Part shown: piece after piece, positions 53,255-61,420 of the stretch
Position numbering within the stretch: position 1 is the stretch's first letter
How the letters are laid out: every line of letters begins with the position of its first letter
Assembly: GCF_009688945.1 (NCBI RefSeq)
Contig: NZ_AP021874.1
Coordinates: forward strand, 1,984,001 to 2,048,000
Reading direction: 5' to 3'
DNA length: 64,000 bases
Source of the DNA: Desulfosarcina alkanivorans
GTDB taxonomy: Bacteria; Desulfobacterota; Desulfobacteria; Desulfobacterales; Desulfosarcinaceae
Notes under the pieces: model-generated
Seen by the model: only the letters and a program-made list of their open reading frames with translations
Databases searched by the model: none
Told to the model about the DNA's origin: nothing
Program-made: the position numbers and the translations under genes

Positions 53255-53650
53255 ATGCGATCGTCAAACCTTGCCACCGTGAGCACCGACCAGGCCCCGG
53301 GGGCCATCGGGCCCTACTCGCAGGCCGTGAAAACCGACACCCTGGTGTTTGTATCCGGGCAACTGGCCATCGTGCCGGCCACGGGGGAACTGATCACCTC
53401 GACTATCCGGGACGAAACCCGCCAGGCCTTGATGAATCTCAAGGCGATCTTGATCGAGGCCGGCAGTTCATTGGAAAATGTCATCAAAACCACGTTGTTT
53501 ATCGCCGACATGGATGACTTTCCCCAGATCAACGAGGTGTACGGAAAATTTTTCCCTGCCGACGCCCCGGCCCGCGCCTGTGTGGAGGTTTCCTGCCTGC
53601 CCAAAAACGCCCGATTCGAAGTCGAAGCCGTGGCGTTGCTGCAACCCTGA
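53255..53650 (+). CDS. RidA/YjgF family enamine/imine deaminase
   Basis: RidA proteins hydrolyse reactive enamines or imines made by PLP enzymes. The 131 residues show GPYSQAVKTDTLVFVSGQ, the Asn-containing NLKAILIEAGSSLENVIKTT, and the catalytic Arg in PARACVEVSCLP. AAAGGAGGTTGG precedes the ATG at 53255. It lies just before a threonine-synthase-family gene, whose enzyme class releases 2-aminoacrylate- or aminocrotonate-like intermediates, so a scavenging role for that enzyme is a good inference. Confidence 0.93.
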   Translation: MRSSNLATVSTDQAPGAIGPYSQAVKTDTLVFVSGQLAIVPATGELITSTIRDETRQALMNLKAILIEAGSSLENVIKTTLFIADMDDFPQINEVYGKFFPADAPARACVEVSCLPKNARFEVEAVALLQP

Positions 53651-53671
53651 CAGAGAAAAGGACGCGAAACC

Positions 53672-54877
53672 ATGTTTGTCACCCATCTGGAATGTCCGAA
53701 ATGCAACCGAACATACGAAAGCGAGGCCGCGGTTCAATTGTGTGACTGCGGCTCACCGCTTCTGGTGCGATATGACCTGGACAAGGTTAAACGGGCGGTC
53801 ACCAAGGCGGATCTGATCCCGCGAAATGCCGACCTGTGGCGCTACCGGGAACTGCTGCCGGTCAGGAACCGCGACAATATCGTTTGTTTAGGCGAAGGGA
53901 TGACCCCCCTGCTGCATCTCAATCAGTTGGGCAGGAAAGTCCATATGCCCAACTTGTACATGAAAGACGAGGGCATCATCCCCACCGGCACCTTTAAGGC
54001 CCGTGGTGCCGCTGTCGGGGTTTCCAGAGCCAAGGAACTTGGCATCAAAGTGCTGGCAATGCCCACCAACGGCAACGCCGGGGCGGCATGGGCAGCCTAT
54101 TGCGCCCCCGCCGGCATCGAAGCGGTGATTGTAATGCCCAAAGACGCCCCGCCTATTCCCCGGGGCGAATGCGCCATCGCCGGCGCCTCCCTGTATCTGG
54201 TGGACGGGCTGATCAGCGATGCCGGTAAGATTGTGGCCTCGGCCGTGGCCGAGCATGGCTGGTTCGACGCCTCCACCCTCAAGGAGCCCTACCGAATCGA
54301 AGGCAAAAAAACCATGGGCCTGGAGATCGCTGAACAATTCGGCTGGAGACTTCCCGATGTCATCCTCTATCCCACCGGTGGGGGCGTGGGTATCATCGGC
54401 ATTTACAAGGCGCTTCAGGAGCTCGAGGCCATGGGATGGATCGAGGGAAAATTGCCGCGCCTGGTGGCGGTGCAAAGCACGGGGTGTGCCCCCATTGTCA
54501 GCGCCTGGGAGAAAAAAGAGAGCGAATCCGCGTTCTGGGAAGGGGCCAACACACTGGCCTTCGGCATCACCGTGCCCAAAGCCCTCGGCGATTTTCTGGT
54601 CCTGGATGCCATTTACCAAACCGATGGGTGCGCGGTGGCCGTGAGTGACGACGACATCCTCAGGGCCGAAGAACTGCTGGCCGCCTGTGAGGGGACCTTT
54701 GTCTGCCCGGAAGGGGCGGCCACCCTCAGCGCCGCCATGGAACTGGCCCGTACCGGCTGGATCCGGCCCGAGGAAAAGGTCGTGCTGCTTAACACCGGGA
54801 CCGGGTTGAAATATCCCGAAACCGTCCGGGTCGCCCCCCCTGTATTGGAGCCGGGCGACACCTTGCCCAAAAGTTGA
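53672..54877 (+). CDS. Threonine synthase-family PLP enzyme (fold type II)
   Basis: Threonine synthase makes threonine from O-phosphohomoserine; relatives include cysteate synthase, which joins sulfite to phosphoserine. The 401 residues start with a zinc-ribbon-like piece (LECPKCNRTY, CDCGSPLL). The PLP lysine is in GTFKARGAAVG, and the phosphate-binding glycine loop reads PTGGGVGIIGIYKAL. AAAGGACGCG precedes the ATG. No hom or thrB gene is nearby. The location behind a sulfonate-type importer makes a non-threonine role worth testing, but true ThrC cannot be excluded. Confidence 0.88.
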   Translation: MFVTHLECPKCNRTYESEAAVQLCDCGSPLLVRYDLDKVKRAVTKADLIPRNADLWRYRELLPVRNRDNIVCLGEGMTPLLHLNQLGRKVHMPNLYMKDEGIIPTGTFKARGAAVGVSRAKELGIKVLAMPTNGNAGAAWAAYCAPAGIEAVIVMPKDAPPIPRGECAIAGASLYLVDGLISDAGKIVASAVAEHGWFDASTLKEPYRIEGKKTMGLEIAEQFGWRLPDVILYPTGGGVGIIGIYKALQELEAMGWIEGKLPRLVAVQSTGCAPIVSAWEKKESESAFWEGANTLAFGITVPKALGDFLVLDAIYQTDGCAVAVSDDDILRAEELLAACEGTFVCPEGAATLSAAMELARTGWIRPEEKVVLLNTGTGLKYPETVRVAPPVLEPGDTLPKS

Positions 54878-55239
54878 GACGCCAGCTGAAGCGACCTTAA
54901 AGCGGTCGAAAATGGGGGCCGCCCCAAGGGATTGAGGCCGGACTGGTTTGCTCAGCGGGTGAGCATGCGAGGCGGGGTTTCGATGAACCCGCCCGATTCT
55001 ATTCCACTTTACGGCGGACCGCACCTGGATTGCACGGGCATCGCAAAACTTGTTTGATGCGCCGGACAGTGGTAGTGTGGCGATCAGGGCGGCAAACCGC
55101 CTTCCGTTGACCGACGCCTTGAGGGCGCATCGGAATCTTGAAAATCGAAAGCCAACAGGATCAACCGCAATGATCCGGTGAAGCCCTGATCGATCGGGCC
55201 GAAAATCAACATTCCAAAGCCATAACCCGTAAAGATCAC
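54878..55239. other. Gene-free stretch with one possible terminator hairpin
   Basis: It lies between the threonine-synthase-like gene and the broken CoA-transferase gene. GGCGGGGTT (54971-54979) can pair with AACCCGCC (54986-54993), followed by a weak T-containing tail, and may end the upstream run. The remainder shows no supported gene or clear promoter. Confidence 0.4.
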
Positions 55240-56800
55240 ATGGGAAAGAGAGGGTTTTCTTTGAAGCGCAGGTCCGGCTCAACCTGGAAGGGCCACACCT
55301 CAACCCCGGATCAGGTGCTGGAGAGAATCAAGCCGGGAATGAGGATCTTCATCGGCACCGGTGTGTCAGAACCGTTGACGCTGGTCAGGCATTTAAAGGA
55401 ATCGGACGCCGGCAACCTGTTGGACCTGGAACTGTTTCAGCTGGTTGGCCTCGGAGAAGCGATCGAGGTAACGGCGCGGCACTCGAATAAATATCGCCTG
55501 AAAACCTTTTTCAGTGGATGGGAAGCCCGTGAAGCCGTTTCCGAAGGGTTTGCCGATTTCATCCCCAGCCGCTATTACCAGATTCCGGCGGTATTCGAGT
55601 CCGGGCAGATTCCCATCGATGTGGCCTTTGTCCAGATCACGCCGCCGAACGAAGCGGGCTTTTCCAGCCTGGGGGTCTGTGCGGATGTGGCCCTGCCGGC
55701 CATCGACCAGGCGACCCTGGTGGTGGGTGAAATCAACAGGCAGATCCCTGACATCCTACGCCATCGGCACGAAAAAGCTCATGCAGTGGCTGGACCACAA
55801 TCCCCTGGTGGAATTTCGAAGCATCGACCAGGTGTTCAACCCCATTCATATCAGCCGGACGCCGAAGGTCGTTTCCGTCCTGCCGGCCCGCGAAATAGAC
55901 CTCTCGGGGCGGCTCACCCTGCATACCGGGACAGGCAATGTGGGCTCAGGCCCCAGTGAAATGGTCGATTTTTTCAATGGCGCGCTGACGTCCAAAGGCG
56001 GCCGGGCCATTTTTGCGCTGACCAGCCGCAACCGGGAGGGAAAGCCCAACATCTTGATTTCGGTCCGGAAACGCCCCAACCAGTTCAGCTTGTGGGAATC
56101 GGTCACCACGGTGGTGACGGAATATGGATCGGTCAACATGAAGGGCCGTTCCGTCCGGGAACGCGCACAGTCGCTGATCGATATCGCCCACCCGGATGAC
56201 CGGGCCGGTTTGGTGGCAGAGGCGAAGAGAAGAAAAATCCTCTACCCGGATCAGATCTTTCTATCGGAAAGTGCGCATCTCTATCCGGCTGAAATAGGAT
56301 TCCAACAGACCTTCAGGGAAAACATCGAGGTTCGTTTTCGGGCTCTTAAACCCTCCGACGAGGAGAATATGCGCCAGCTTTTCTACCGGCTCTCCGACAA
56401 GTCGGTAGAGTACCGGTATTTCTATCCCATCAAAACCATGTTTCACTCGGATATCCAGGAGTACGTCAACGTCGACTACCGCCATTCCCTTTCGCTGATC
56501 GGGCTGCCCGATGCCCCTGACTGTGACCGCATTGTTGCAGAGGCCCGTTTTGACCGGCTCAGTCTTCAGGATCCTTATGCCGAATTGTCGATCATGGTCG
56601 ATGAAGCCTATCAGCATGTCGGCGTCGGGACTTACCTCTGTAGAATGCTGTCGCGCTTTGCCCAAGAGAGGCATTTGAAAGGATTTACTGCGGACGTGTT
56701 GACTGAAAACACAAAGATGCACCACGTTTTAAAAAAAATGGGCTGGAACATGAAGACCCAACGGGTTGGCGGCGTCAATCGGCTGACGATGGACTTTTAG
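55240..56800 (+). pseudogene. Acetyl-CoA hydrolase/transferase-GNAT fusion gene, broken by internal deletion and frameshift
   Basis: The intact enzyme would be a CoA-transferase (4-hydroxybutyrate CoA-transferase class) with a C-terminal GNAT domain. The N-terminal part is in one frame from 55240 (GMRIFIGTGVSEP, ALPAIDQATLVVGEINRQIP). The rest is in another frame from about 55750 (TSYAIGTKKLMQWLDHNP, GSGPSEMVDFFNGAL, then the GNAT part VRFRALKPSDEENM and HVGVGTYLCRML). Between the two, the family normally has about 130-150 more residues, including the catalytic Glu region, and these are missing. Deletion and frame change meet near 55750. The GNAT part alone could still be made. An assembly error is possible. 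Confidence 0.75.
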
Positions 56801-57161
56801 CGGCCCCGGATCGCCCGCTCACGAGGTTGGCAGCAGACCACGGCGGATTCCCGTCAGCCGGTCTGGACCAACCTGGAGCAAATGCCGATCCGGAGCCGCC
56901 GTGCAAAAAAACGGCCTGCCATCCAGCAGGACCAGCCGCACCAGACAGGACCGGGTGGTATCTTTCCCGTGCGCACACATCGATTGGAATGGGGGTATTT
57001 TAACATAAAACGGCCAGTCTGGATGGGGTGAAACCGGCAGCGGCACCGCCCTTCCCCTTGACTGCAGATGTTTGGGATGCATTCCTATATTTTTGGCGGA
57101 TGGCAAGAAGGCTGCCGTTTTCGTCAACCCGTTTTTCGCGTGATAGCCGGTCCTTTCTTCT
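56801..57161. other. Gene-free convergent intergenic region
   Basis: It lies between the broken CoA-transferase gene and the end of the sensor kinase gene on minus. No open frame is convincing on either strand. A 16-base word, GTCAACCCGTTTTTCG near 57122, is also present near 45349, which may be chance or a small repeat. I see no clear terminator. Confidence 0.35.
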
Positions 57162-58616
57162 TTACGCCTTCTTCCGGCTGTTTAAAATGATTTTAACCGC
57201 AAAGCCCACGGGTTCGAAATTCGCAGCCGAGACAGCGCCGTTGCATGTTTCAACACAGGTTTTCACAATCGCCAGTCCGAGACCGACGCCCCCCGCATCC
57301 CGATCCCGTGATGTCTCAGGACGAAAAAAAGGCTCGAAAAGCTGATCCAGCATATCGTCGGGAACACCCGGGCCTGTATCCCGGACTTCAATCTCGACAT
57401 GGCTGTTTTTCCTTGCGGCGGCTATGGTTATCGGACCTGCACCGCCGGCATACTTGACTGCATTCCTCAACAGATTGGCCAGTGCCCGAACGAGAAGTTC
57501 TTCCAATGCGATCACGCGGATTCGCGGATCGATATCGATGTCAACCCTGGCGGACGCTGTCCGCTCCCGTTTGACCGCCGTCTCAACGATCGGAAGCAGG
57601 TCGACCGTTTCCAGACGGACCGTATCCGCTTTGAGATCGGCCCGCGAGAACGCCAGCAGTTCATTGACCAGCCGGGTCAGGTGTTCGACATCCTCCAGCA
57701 CGTCCCGGACCCGCCGCCGGCTCTTTTCTTCGACGCGCTGCTCCAGGGCGCCGAGGCCGAACTGGATCCGGGCGATGGGAGATCCCAACTCGTGGGCCAC
57801 ATCTCCCAGAAACCGTTTCTGGCCGGTTACGAACGCGGAGAGCCGGCCGGCCATGTGGCGGATTGTGCTTGCCAGCCTTCCGATCTCATCGGCCCGGGGT
57901 TCATGAACGGATACGTCAAACTGCCCTCTGGCAATTTTTTCAGTTGCGCGGGTCATGCGGGCCAATGGCCGGGTAATACTGCGGACCATCGGAATCCAGA
58001 ACAGCACCGAAATCAGAATAACCGTTGCGGTGGCGGTCAGCCACGGCACCGGATCGAAAAAAAAGCCGTTGCCCGTTAACGATTCCGATACGGCAAACAG
58101 GAAGGCGGCCTGCGGGGGACCCGGCGGCGCCGGCGGCAATGGAATCCTGACCCCGGCCCAGTAGCGGGTCGGGTTCTGGGTTTGCATCATCAGATGGGGC
58201 CTGTGGTCTCTTGCGGGCGGTGGTGGATCATGGCGTTGGTGAACAGGCGGATGCATCCTTTTGGGTCGCTCGTCCTGCATGGCGTCTGCAACCCTGGCCA
58301 TGACCGTTCCGGGAAGTGCGCCTTTTGCAGACGAATAATACCTGCCGTTTCCAAGCACAAGTGTAAAATCGACCTGGTGAACGGCTGCGTGCCGTCCAAG
58401 TATGGCGGACCAGTCGGAGGACGGCACCCGGGTCAGGTCATGGGCAATCAACATCCCGGCGGTTCGCAATCGGTTGGCTCCCTGCTGCCCCAGAATCGAC
58501 AGCAGGTCCATCTTCGACTGGAAGACGAAAAACAGTCCCAGCACCGCGGCCACCAGTACGATGTTCAGGAAGAACCAGGCCAGAATCTTGGTAAACAGAG
58601 ACGAGGCCGGCCTCAT
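57162..58616 (-). CDS. Sensor histidine kinase, CpxA-like, with His/Pro-rich sensor loop
   Basis: Membrane kinase of 484 residues. A first membrane segment (ILAWFFLNIVLVAAVLGLFF) is followed by a periplasmic region of about 150 residues and a second segment (WLTATATVILISVLFWIPM). Then come HAMP, the H box with His275 (FLGDVAHELGSP) and the ATPase domain (LLRNAVKYAG, DTGPGVPDD, FFRPETSRD, GLGLAIVKT). The sensor part has a His/Pro-rich loop at about 121-142, with His122, 126, 129, 138 and 141, which could bind metal. Its start overlaps the regulator stop by four bases (ATGA), so they are one operon with the regulator first. Confidence 0.93.
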   Translation of the reverse strand: MRPASSLFTKILAWFFLNIVLVAAVLGLFFVFQSKMDLLSILGQQGANRLRTAGMLIAHDLTRVPSSDWSAILGRHAAVHQVDFTLVLGNGRYYSSAKGALPGTVMARVADAMQDERPKRMHPPVHQRHDPPPPARDHRPHLMMQTQNPTRYWAGVRIPLPPAPPGPPQAAFLFAVSESLTGNGFFFDPVPWLTATATVILISVLFWIPMVRSITRPLARMTRATEKIARGQFDVSVHEPRADEIGRLASTIRHMAGRLSAFVTGQKRFLGDVAHELGSPIARIQFGLGALEQRVEEKSRRRVRDVLEDVEHLTRLVNELLAFSRADLKADTVRLETVDLLPIVETAVKRERTASARVDIDIDPRIRVIALEELLVRALANLLRNAVKYAGGAGPITIAAARKNSHVEIEVRDTGPGVPDDMLDQLFEPFFRPETSRDRDAGGVGLGLAIVKTCVETCNGAVSAANFEPVGFAVKIILNSRKKA

Positions 58617-59356
58617 GATTCCGGCTCCTCCGGTTTCTTGAACAGATAGCCGACGGATCGAACCGTCTGGATGAACCGGGGGTTGCGGGGCCCCTCGCCC
58701 AGTTTACGGCGCAGGGAGGAAATATGGACGTCCACGGAACGGTCGAAAGCCTCGAAATCCCTGCCGGCGACGGCATCCAGAAGCTGGTCCCGCGACAGCA
58801 CCCGGCCGGCGGACTTAGCCAGGCAGGCCAGCAGGTCGTATTCTAAAGGCGTCAGCTCAAGCCTGGCAGCCCCCAGCCGGGCGCTTCTGGAATCTTCATC
58901 GATCTCCAGGTCTTCGAACACCAGCCGGCTGTTCTGATCCCTGGATGCGGATTGGGAGCCGGTTCTCGCATGCCGGCGGGTGACGGCCCGCAGGCGGGCC
59001 AGCAGCTCCCGGGAAGAGAAGGTCTTGGGCAGATAATCGTCGGCCCCCATTTCAAGCCCCACGATCCGGTCGGTCTCGTCTCCCCTGGCCGTAAGCATCA
59101 GCACCGGCACATCGGATTCCCGGCGCAGCTGTTTCAGGACTTCCAGCCCGTCCATCTGGGGCATCATGACGTCGAGAATCACCGCCTGATAGTCTCCCGC
59201 CATAATCATTTCCAGCCCCTGGACCCCGTTGTGGGCCGCTTCGACCGAATAGCCCATGGGCTCCAGATAATCCGCCATCAGCCGGCACAGCTTCCGGTCG
59301 TCGTCTACAATCAGGATTTTACTCGCGGGCATTGATAGGTTGTCTTGATTCGTCAC
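58613..59356 (-). CDS. OmpR-family response regulator, CpxR-like
   Basis: Partner of the adjacent kinase, 247 residues. The receiver has acidic DDD (18-20), phospho-acceptor Asp62 (VILDVMMPQMDG) and Lys in LPKTFSSREL. The C-terminal winged helix contains LELTPLEYDLLACLAKSAGR and SVDVHISSLRRKLGEG. The start is a GTG at 59356 with GGCAGGA upstream; an internal ATG at 59332 has no ribosome site. Direct TTTAC repeats in the divergent promoter region (59426-59474) are candidate binding sites, so it probably regulates itself and the small exported protein. Confidence 0.93.
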   Translation of the reverse strand: MTNQDNLSMPASKILIVDDDRKLCRLMADYLEPMGYSVEAAHNGVQGLEMIMAGDYQAVILDVMMPQMDGLEVLKQLRRESDVPVLMLTARGDETDRIVGLEMGADDYLPKTFSSRELLARLRAVTRRHARTGSQSASRDQNSRLVFEDLEIDEDSRSARLGAARLELTPLEYDLLACLAKSAGRVLSRDQLLDAVAGRDFEAFDRSVDVHISSLRRKLGEGPRNPRFIQTVRSVGYLFKKPEEPES

Positions 59357-59425
59357 TGCATCCTGCCTTTTATAATCGGATTGAACGTCACGTCCTACCC
59401 CTTCAGCGACACCCGGGGCAATCCA

Positions 59426-59474
59426 CTTTACATAATCTTTACAATTTTGACCACCAGCGACAAAAAAACTTTAC
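59426..59474. promoter_or_regulatory. CTTTAC direct repeats: candidate response-regulator operator
   Basis: CTTTAC occurs at 59426-59431, 59437-59442 and 59469-59474. The first two are 11 bases apart, one helical turn, and the third is 32 bases on, about three turns. The reverse complement GTAAAG with this spacing resembles the CpxR box (GTAAA-N5-GTAAA). The site lies between the divergent regulator gene and the small exported protein gene. Confidence 0.6.
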
Positions 59475-59548
59475 ATCCGTCGGTTAGGTTCGGCCCACAA
59501 CCGGTAAGAAAGTGACTACCGCATCATTCATTCCAAAGGAGAGCCAAA

Positions 59549-59839
59549 ATGAAGGTCATCAAGCAATCATCCATCGCTGTCGCTCTGCTGGGCGTCCTTA
59601 TCGCCTTTGGGGCATTCGGTCATGATGCCGCGGCCCAGGAGCGCAGAGGGCATCACGGCCCGCCCCCCGAGGCCTATACCGCCTGTGAAGATAAGTCCGA
59701 AGGGGATGCGGCAGAATTCGTGAGCCCGCGCGGCGATACGGTCACCGGTACCTGCGAGTGGGAAGGCGACCGCCTGGTCCTGCGCCCGGACAATCCGCCT
59801 CCGGGGGGGCACCGGGGCCGGAACGACAATGACGATTAG
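59549..59839 (+). CDS. Small exported protein, 96 residues, possible regulon member
   Basis: A signal peptide (SSIAVALLGVLIAFGAFGHD, cleavage near AAAQ) leaves about 65 mature residues. These contain HH, PPPEAYTACEDKSEGDAAEF, a second Cys in TGTCEWEGD, and an Asp/Pro/Gly/His tail. The two cysteines could form a disulfide. The wording recalls a widespread group of small exported proteins that usually have four cysteines (from memory). AAAGGAGAG precedes the ATG. It faces a CpxAR-like system across a shared operator, so it may be an accessory or target of that system, functionally like CpxP but unrelated in sequence. Function unknown. Confidence 0.8.
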   Translation: MKVIKQSSIAVALLGVLIAFGAFGHDAAAQERRGHHGPPPEAYTACEDKSEGDAAEFVSPRGDTVTGTCEWEGDRLVLRPDNPPPGGHRGRNDNDD

Positions 59840-59858
59840 CTGCAGTGAGAAGAAAACC

Positions 59859-60596
59859 ATGCGGGGGATTCCGAAAACAGTCATTCTGATACTGCTGATC
59901 GTGCTGCTGTTCGCCGGCTGCGGCAGCGGATCTTCGGACAGCGACAGTTCCGGCGACGATGCGACCAGCAGCGAAGAGGCGACGGGCTATGCGATCGTCG
60001 ATACGGGCCAGACGGCCTGTTACGACGCCAATGGGAACGAAATTACCTGCCCGGCACCCGGCGATGCCTTCTACGGTCAGGATGCCCAGTCTGCCGGCAA
60101 CCAGGCCCGTTATACCGACAATGGCGATGGAACGGTGACAGACGAGGTGACCGGATTGACCTGGCAGCAGACGCCGGCCAATACCGGCTTGAGTTATGCG
60201 GAGGCCCAGGCCTACTGCGAGTCGCTGACGTTGGGTGGCCATGACGACTGGCGCATTCCCTCTACCAAGGAGCTGTTCTCGATCAGCAACTTTTCACTGG
60301 GATGGCCTTATCTGGACACGGACTACTTCGAGGTCTCCGAACTGGCGCCCGGGACGACCGACTACAGTCCGGACTACGGTTACTTCTGGTCGAGCACCAG
60401 CGCCTATTTCGGTACGGAGAGCCCCGAATATTACTATGCCTGGTATGTGGCCTTTGGAACGGCGGTTGACAATGATGGCGCCGATACGCACGGAGCCGGT
60501 GCGGTGCGCTTCGACACCAAGGTCGAAGGCGGTGCATTGGGTGAAGGCGGCGAACGGAATTATAATTATGTCCGCCTGGTGCGCGACGCGGATTAG
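59859..60596 (+). CDS. DUF1566-type lipoprotein
   Basis: Envelope lipoprotein of 245 residues from ATG 59859; GAGAAGAAAA is upstream and the next in-frame start at 59829 would overlap the preceding gene. The lipobox is LLFAGC. An acidic Ser/Asp-rich linker (GSGSSDSDSSGDDATSSEEA) follows. The Lcl/DUF1566 domain contains TDNGDGTVTDEVTGLTWQQT, AQAYCESLTLGGHDDWRIPS, YFWSSTSA and YNYVRLVRD. This C-type-lectin-like domain is common in surface proteins of Deltaproteobacteria and its ligands are mostly unknown. It is probably co-transcribed with the upstream small exported protein gene. Confidence 0.9.
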   Translation: MRGIPKTVILILLIVLLFAGCGSGSSDSDSSGDDATSSEEATGYAIVDTGQTACYDANGNEITCPAPGDAFYGQDAQSAGNQARYTDNGDGTVTDEVTGLTWQQTPANTGLSYAEAQAYCESLTLGGHDDWRIPSTKELFSISNFSLGWPYLDTDYFEVSELAPGTTDYSPDYGYFWSSTSAYFGTESPEYYYAWYVAFGTAVDNDGADTHGAGAVRFDTKVEGGALGEGGERNYNYVRLVRDAD

Positions 60597-60702
60597 CCGT
60601 TTTCCCCGCAGTCACCCCCCGCTCATGCGGCGGGGCGCCTCTTTGGCGACCAGCCATTTTCCGGACAGACACGATTTAACCACAGAAGCGAAATCGATAT
60701 TC

Positions 60703-61392
60703 ATGGACCAGACAAGCGTGCTTTTAATAACAGGGTCTGCTCACCTCCATTCGACACTGAAGCGGCTTCTCGAGCGGGAGCATGTCCTGTTCCGCCATGC
60801 AGGGCAATGGGACGAGCGGTGCCTGCCTTCGGAGGCCGCCCCGCCTCACATGATTGTTCTCGAGTGCCCCGGATCGGGTGTCGATGGATTGTCCATCTGC
60901 CAGGAAATCCGTTCCCGATATTCGGGCCTTCTCGGGCTGGTGGCGGATGATGAAGACGAGCGTTTTCATATCCTCGCACTGGACCTGGGCGCGGATGCCA
61001 CGTTCTCCAAAACAACGGGCACCCCGCTGGTGGCGGCCCGGATCAGGGCGCTGCTGCGCCGGTTTGCACCATCGACATCGCCCCGGGTACTGACTTTCGG
61101 CCGATTGACCGTGGATGCCAATCATCGGGACGTGTATGTATCGGGACAGGCGGTCAACCTTACGTCCCATGAATTCCAGGTGATCTGGTACCTGGCCTGC
61201 AAACCCGGCTGCGTCGTCTCCCGCGATGAAATCTACCGGGACCTCCGCAATGCCGCCTATAATGAATACGACCGCAGCATCGACGTATATGTCTCCCGCA
61301 TCCGGCAGAAAATCGGCGACCTGCCTTCTTCTTCCAGCTACCTGAAAACCGTTCGCGGCATCGGCTACCAATTTGTCGACGCTGAAAAGTAA
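60703..61392 (+). CDS. OmpR-family regulator with degenerate receiver (Asp replaced by Glu)
   Basis: DNA-binding regulator of 229 residues. The C-terminal winged helix is intact (LTSHEFQVIWYLACKPGCVV, YDRSIDVYVSRIRQKIG, YLKTVRGIGYQFV). The receiver keeps its fold pattern, including the Lys in FSKTTG. But the phospho-acceptor position is Glu54 (MIVLECPGSGVDG), and the acidic pocket near residue 10 is ITGSA with no Asp. It is therefore unlikely to be phosphorylated and may act constitutively or by another signal. No kinase is adjacent on this strand. It lies between the lipoprotein and the beta-helix protein genes, which are its likely targets. The ribosome site is weak. Confidence 0.9.
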   Translation: MDQTSVLLITGSAHLHSTLKRLLEREHVLFRHAGQWDERCLPSEAAPPHMIVLECPGSGVDGLSICQEIRSRYSGLLGLVADDEDERFHILALDLGADATFSKTTGTPLVAARIRALLRRFAPSTSPRVLTFGRLTVDANHRDVYVSGQAVNLTSHEFQVIWYLACKPGCVVSRDEIYRDLRNAAYNEYDRSIDVYVSRIRQKIGDLPSSSSYLKTVRGIGYQFVDAEK

Positions 61393-61420
61393 ACCTGCGA
61401 ATCCGATCGAGGAGGTCTGA

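Noticed and set aside
57122..57137. 16-base word GTCAACCCGTTTTTCG shared with about 45349
   Set aside because: A single 16-base match in 64 kb can occur by chance, and the flanks agree only partly.
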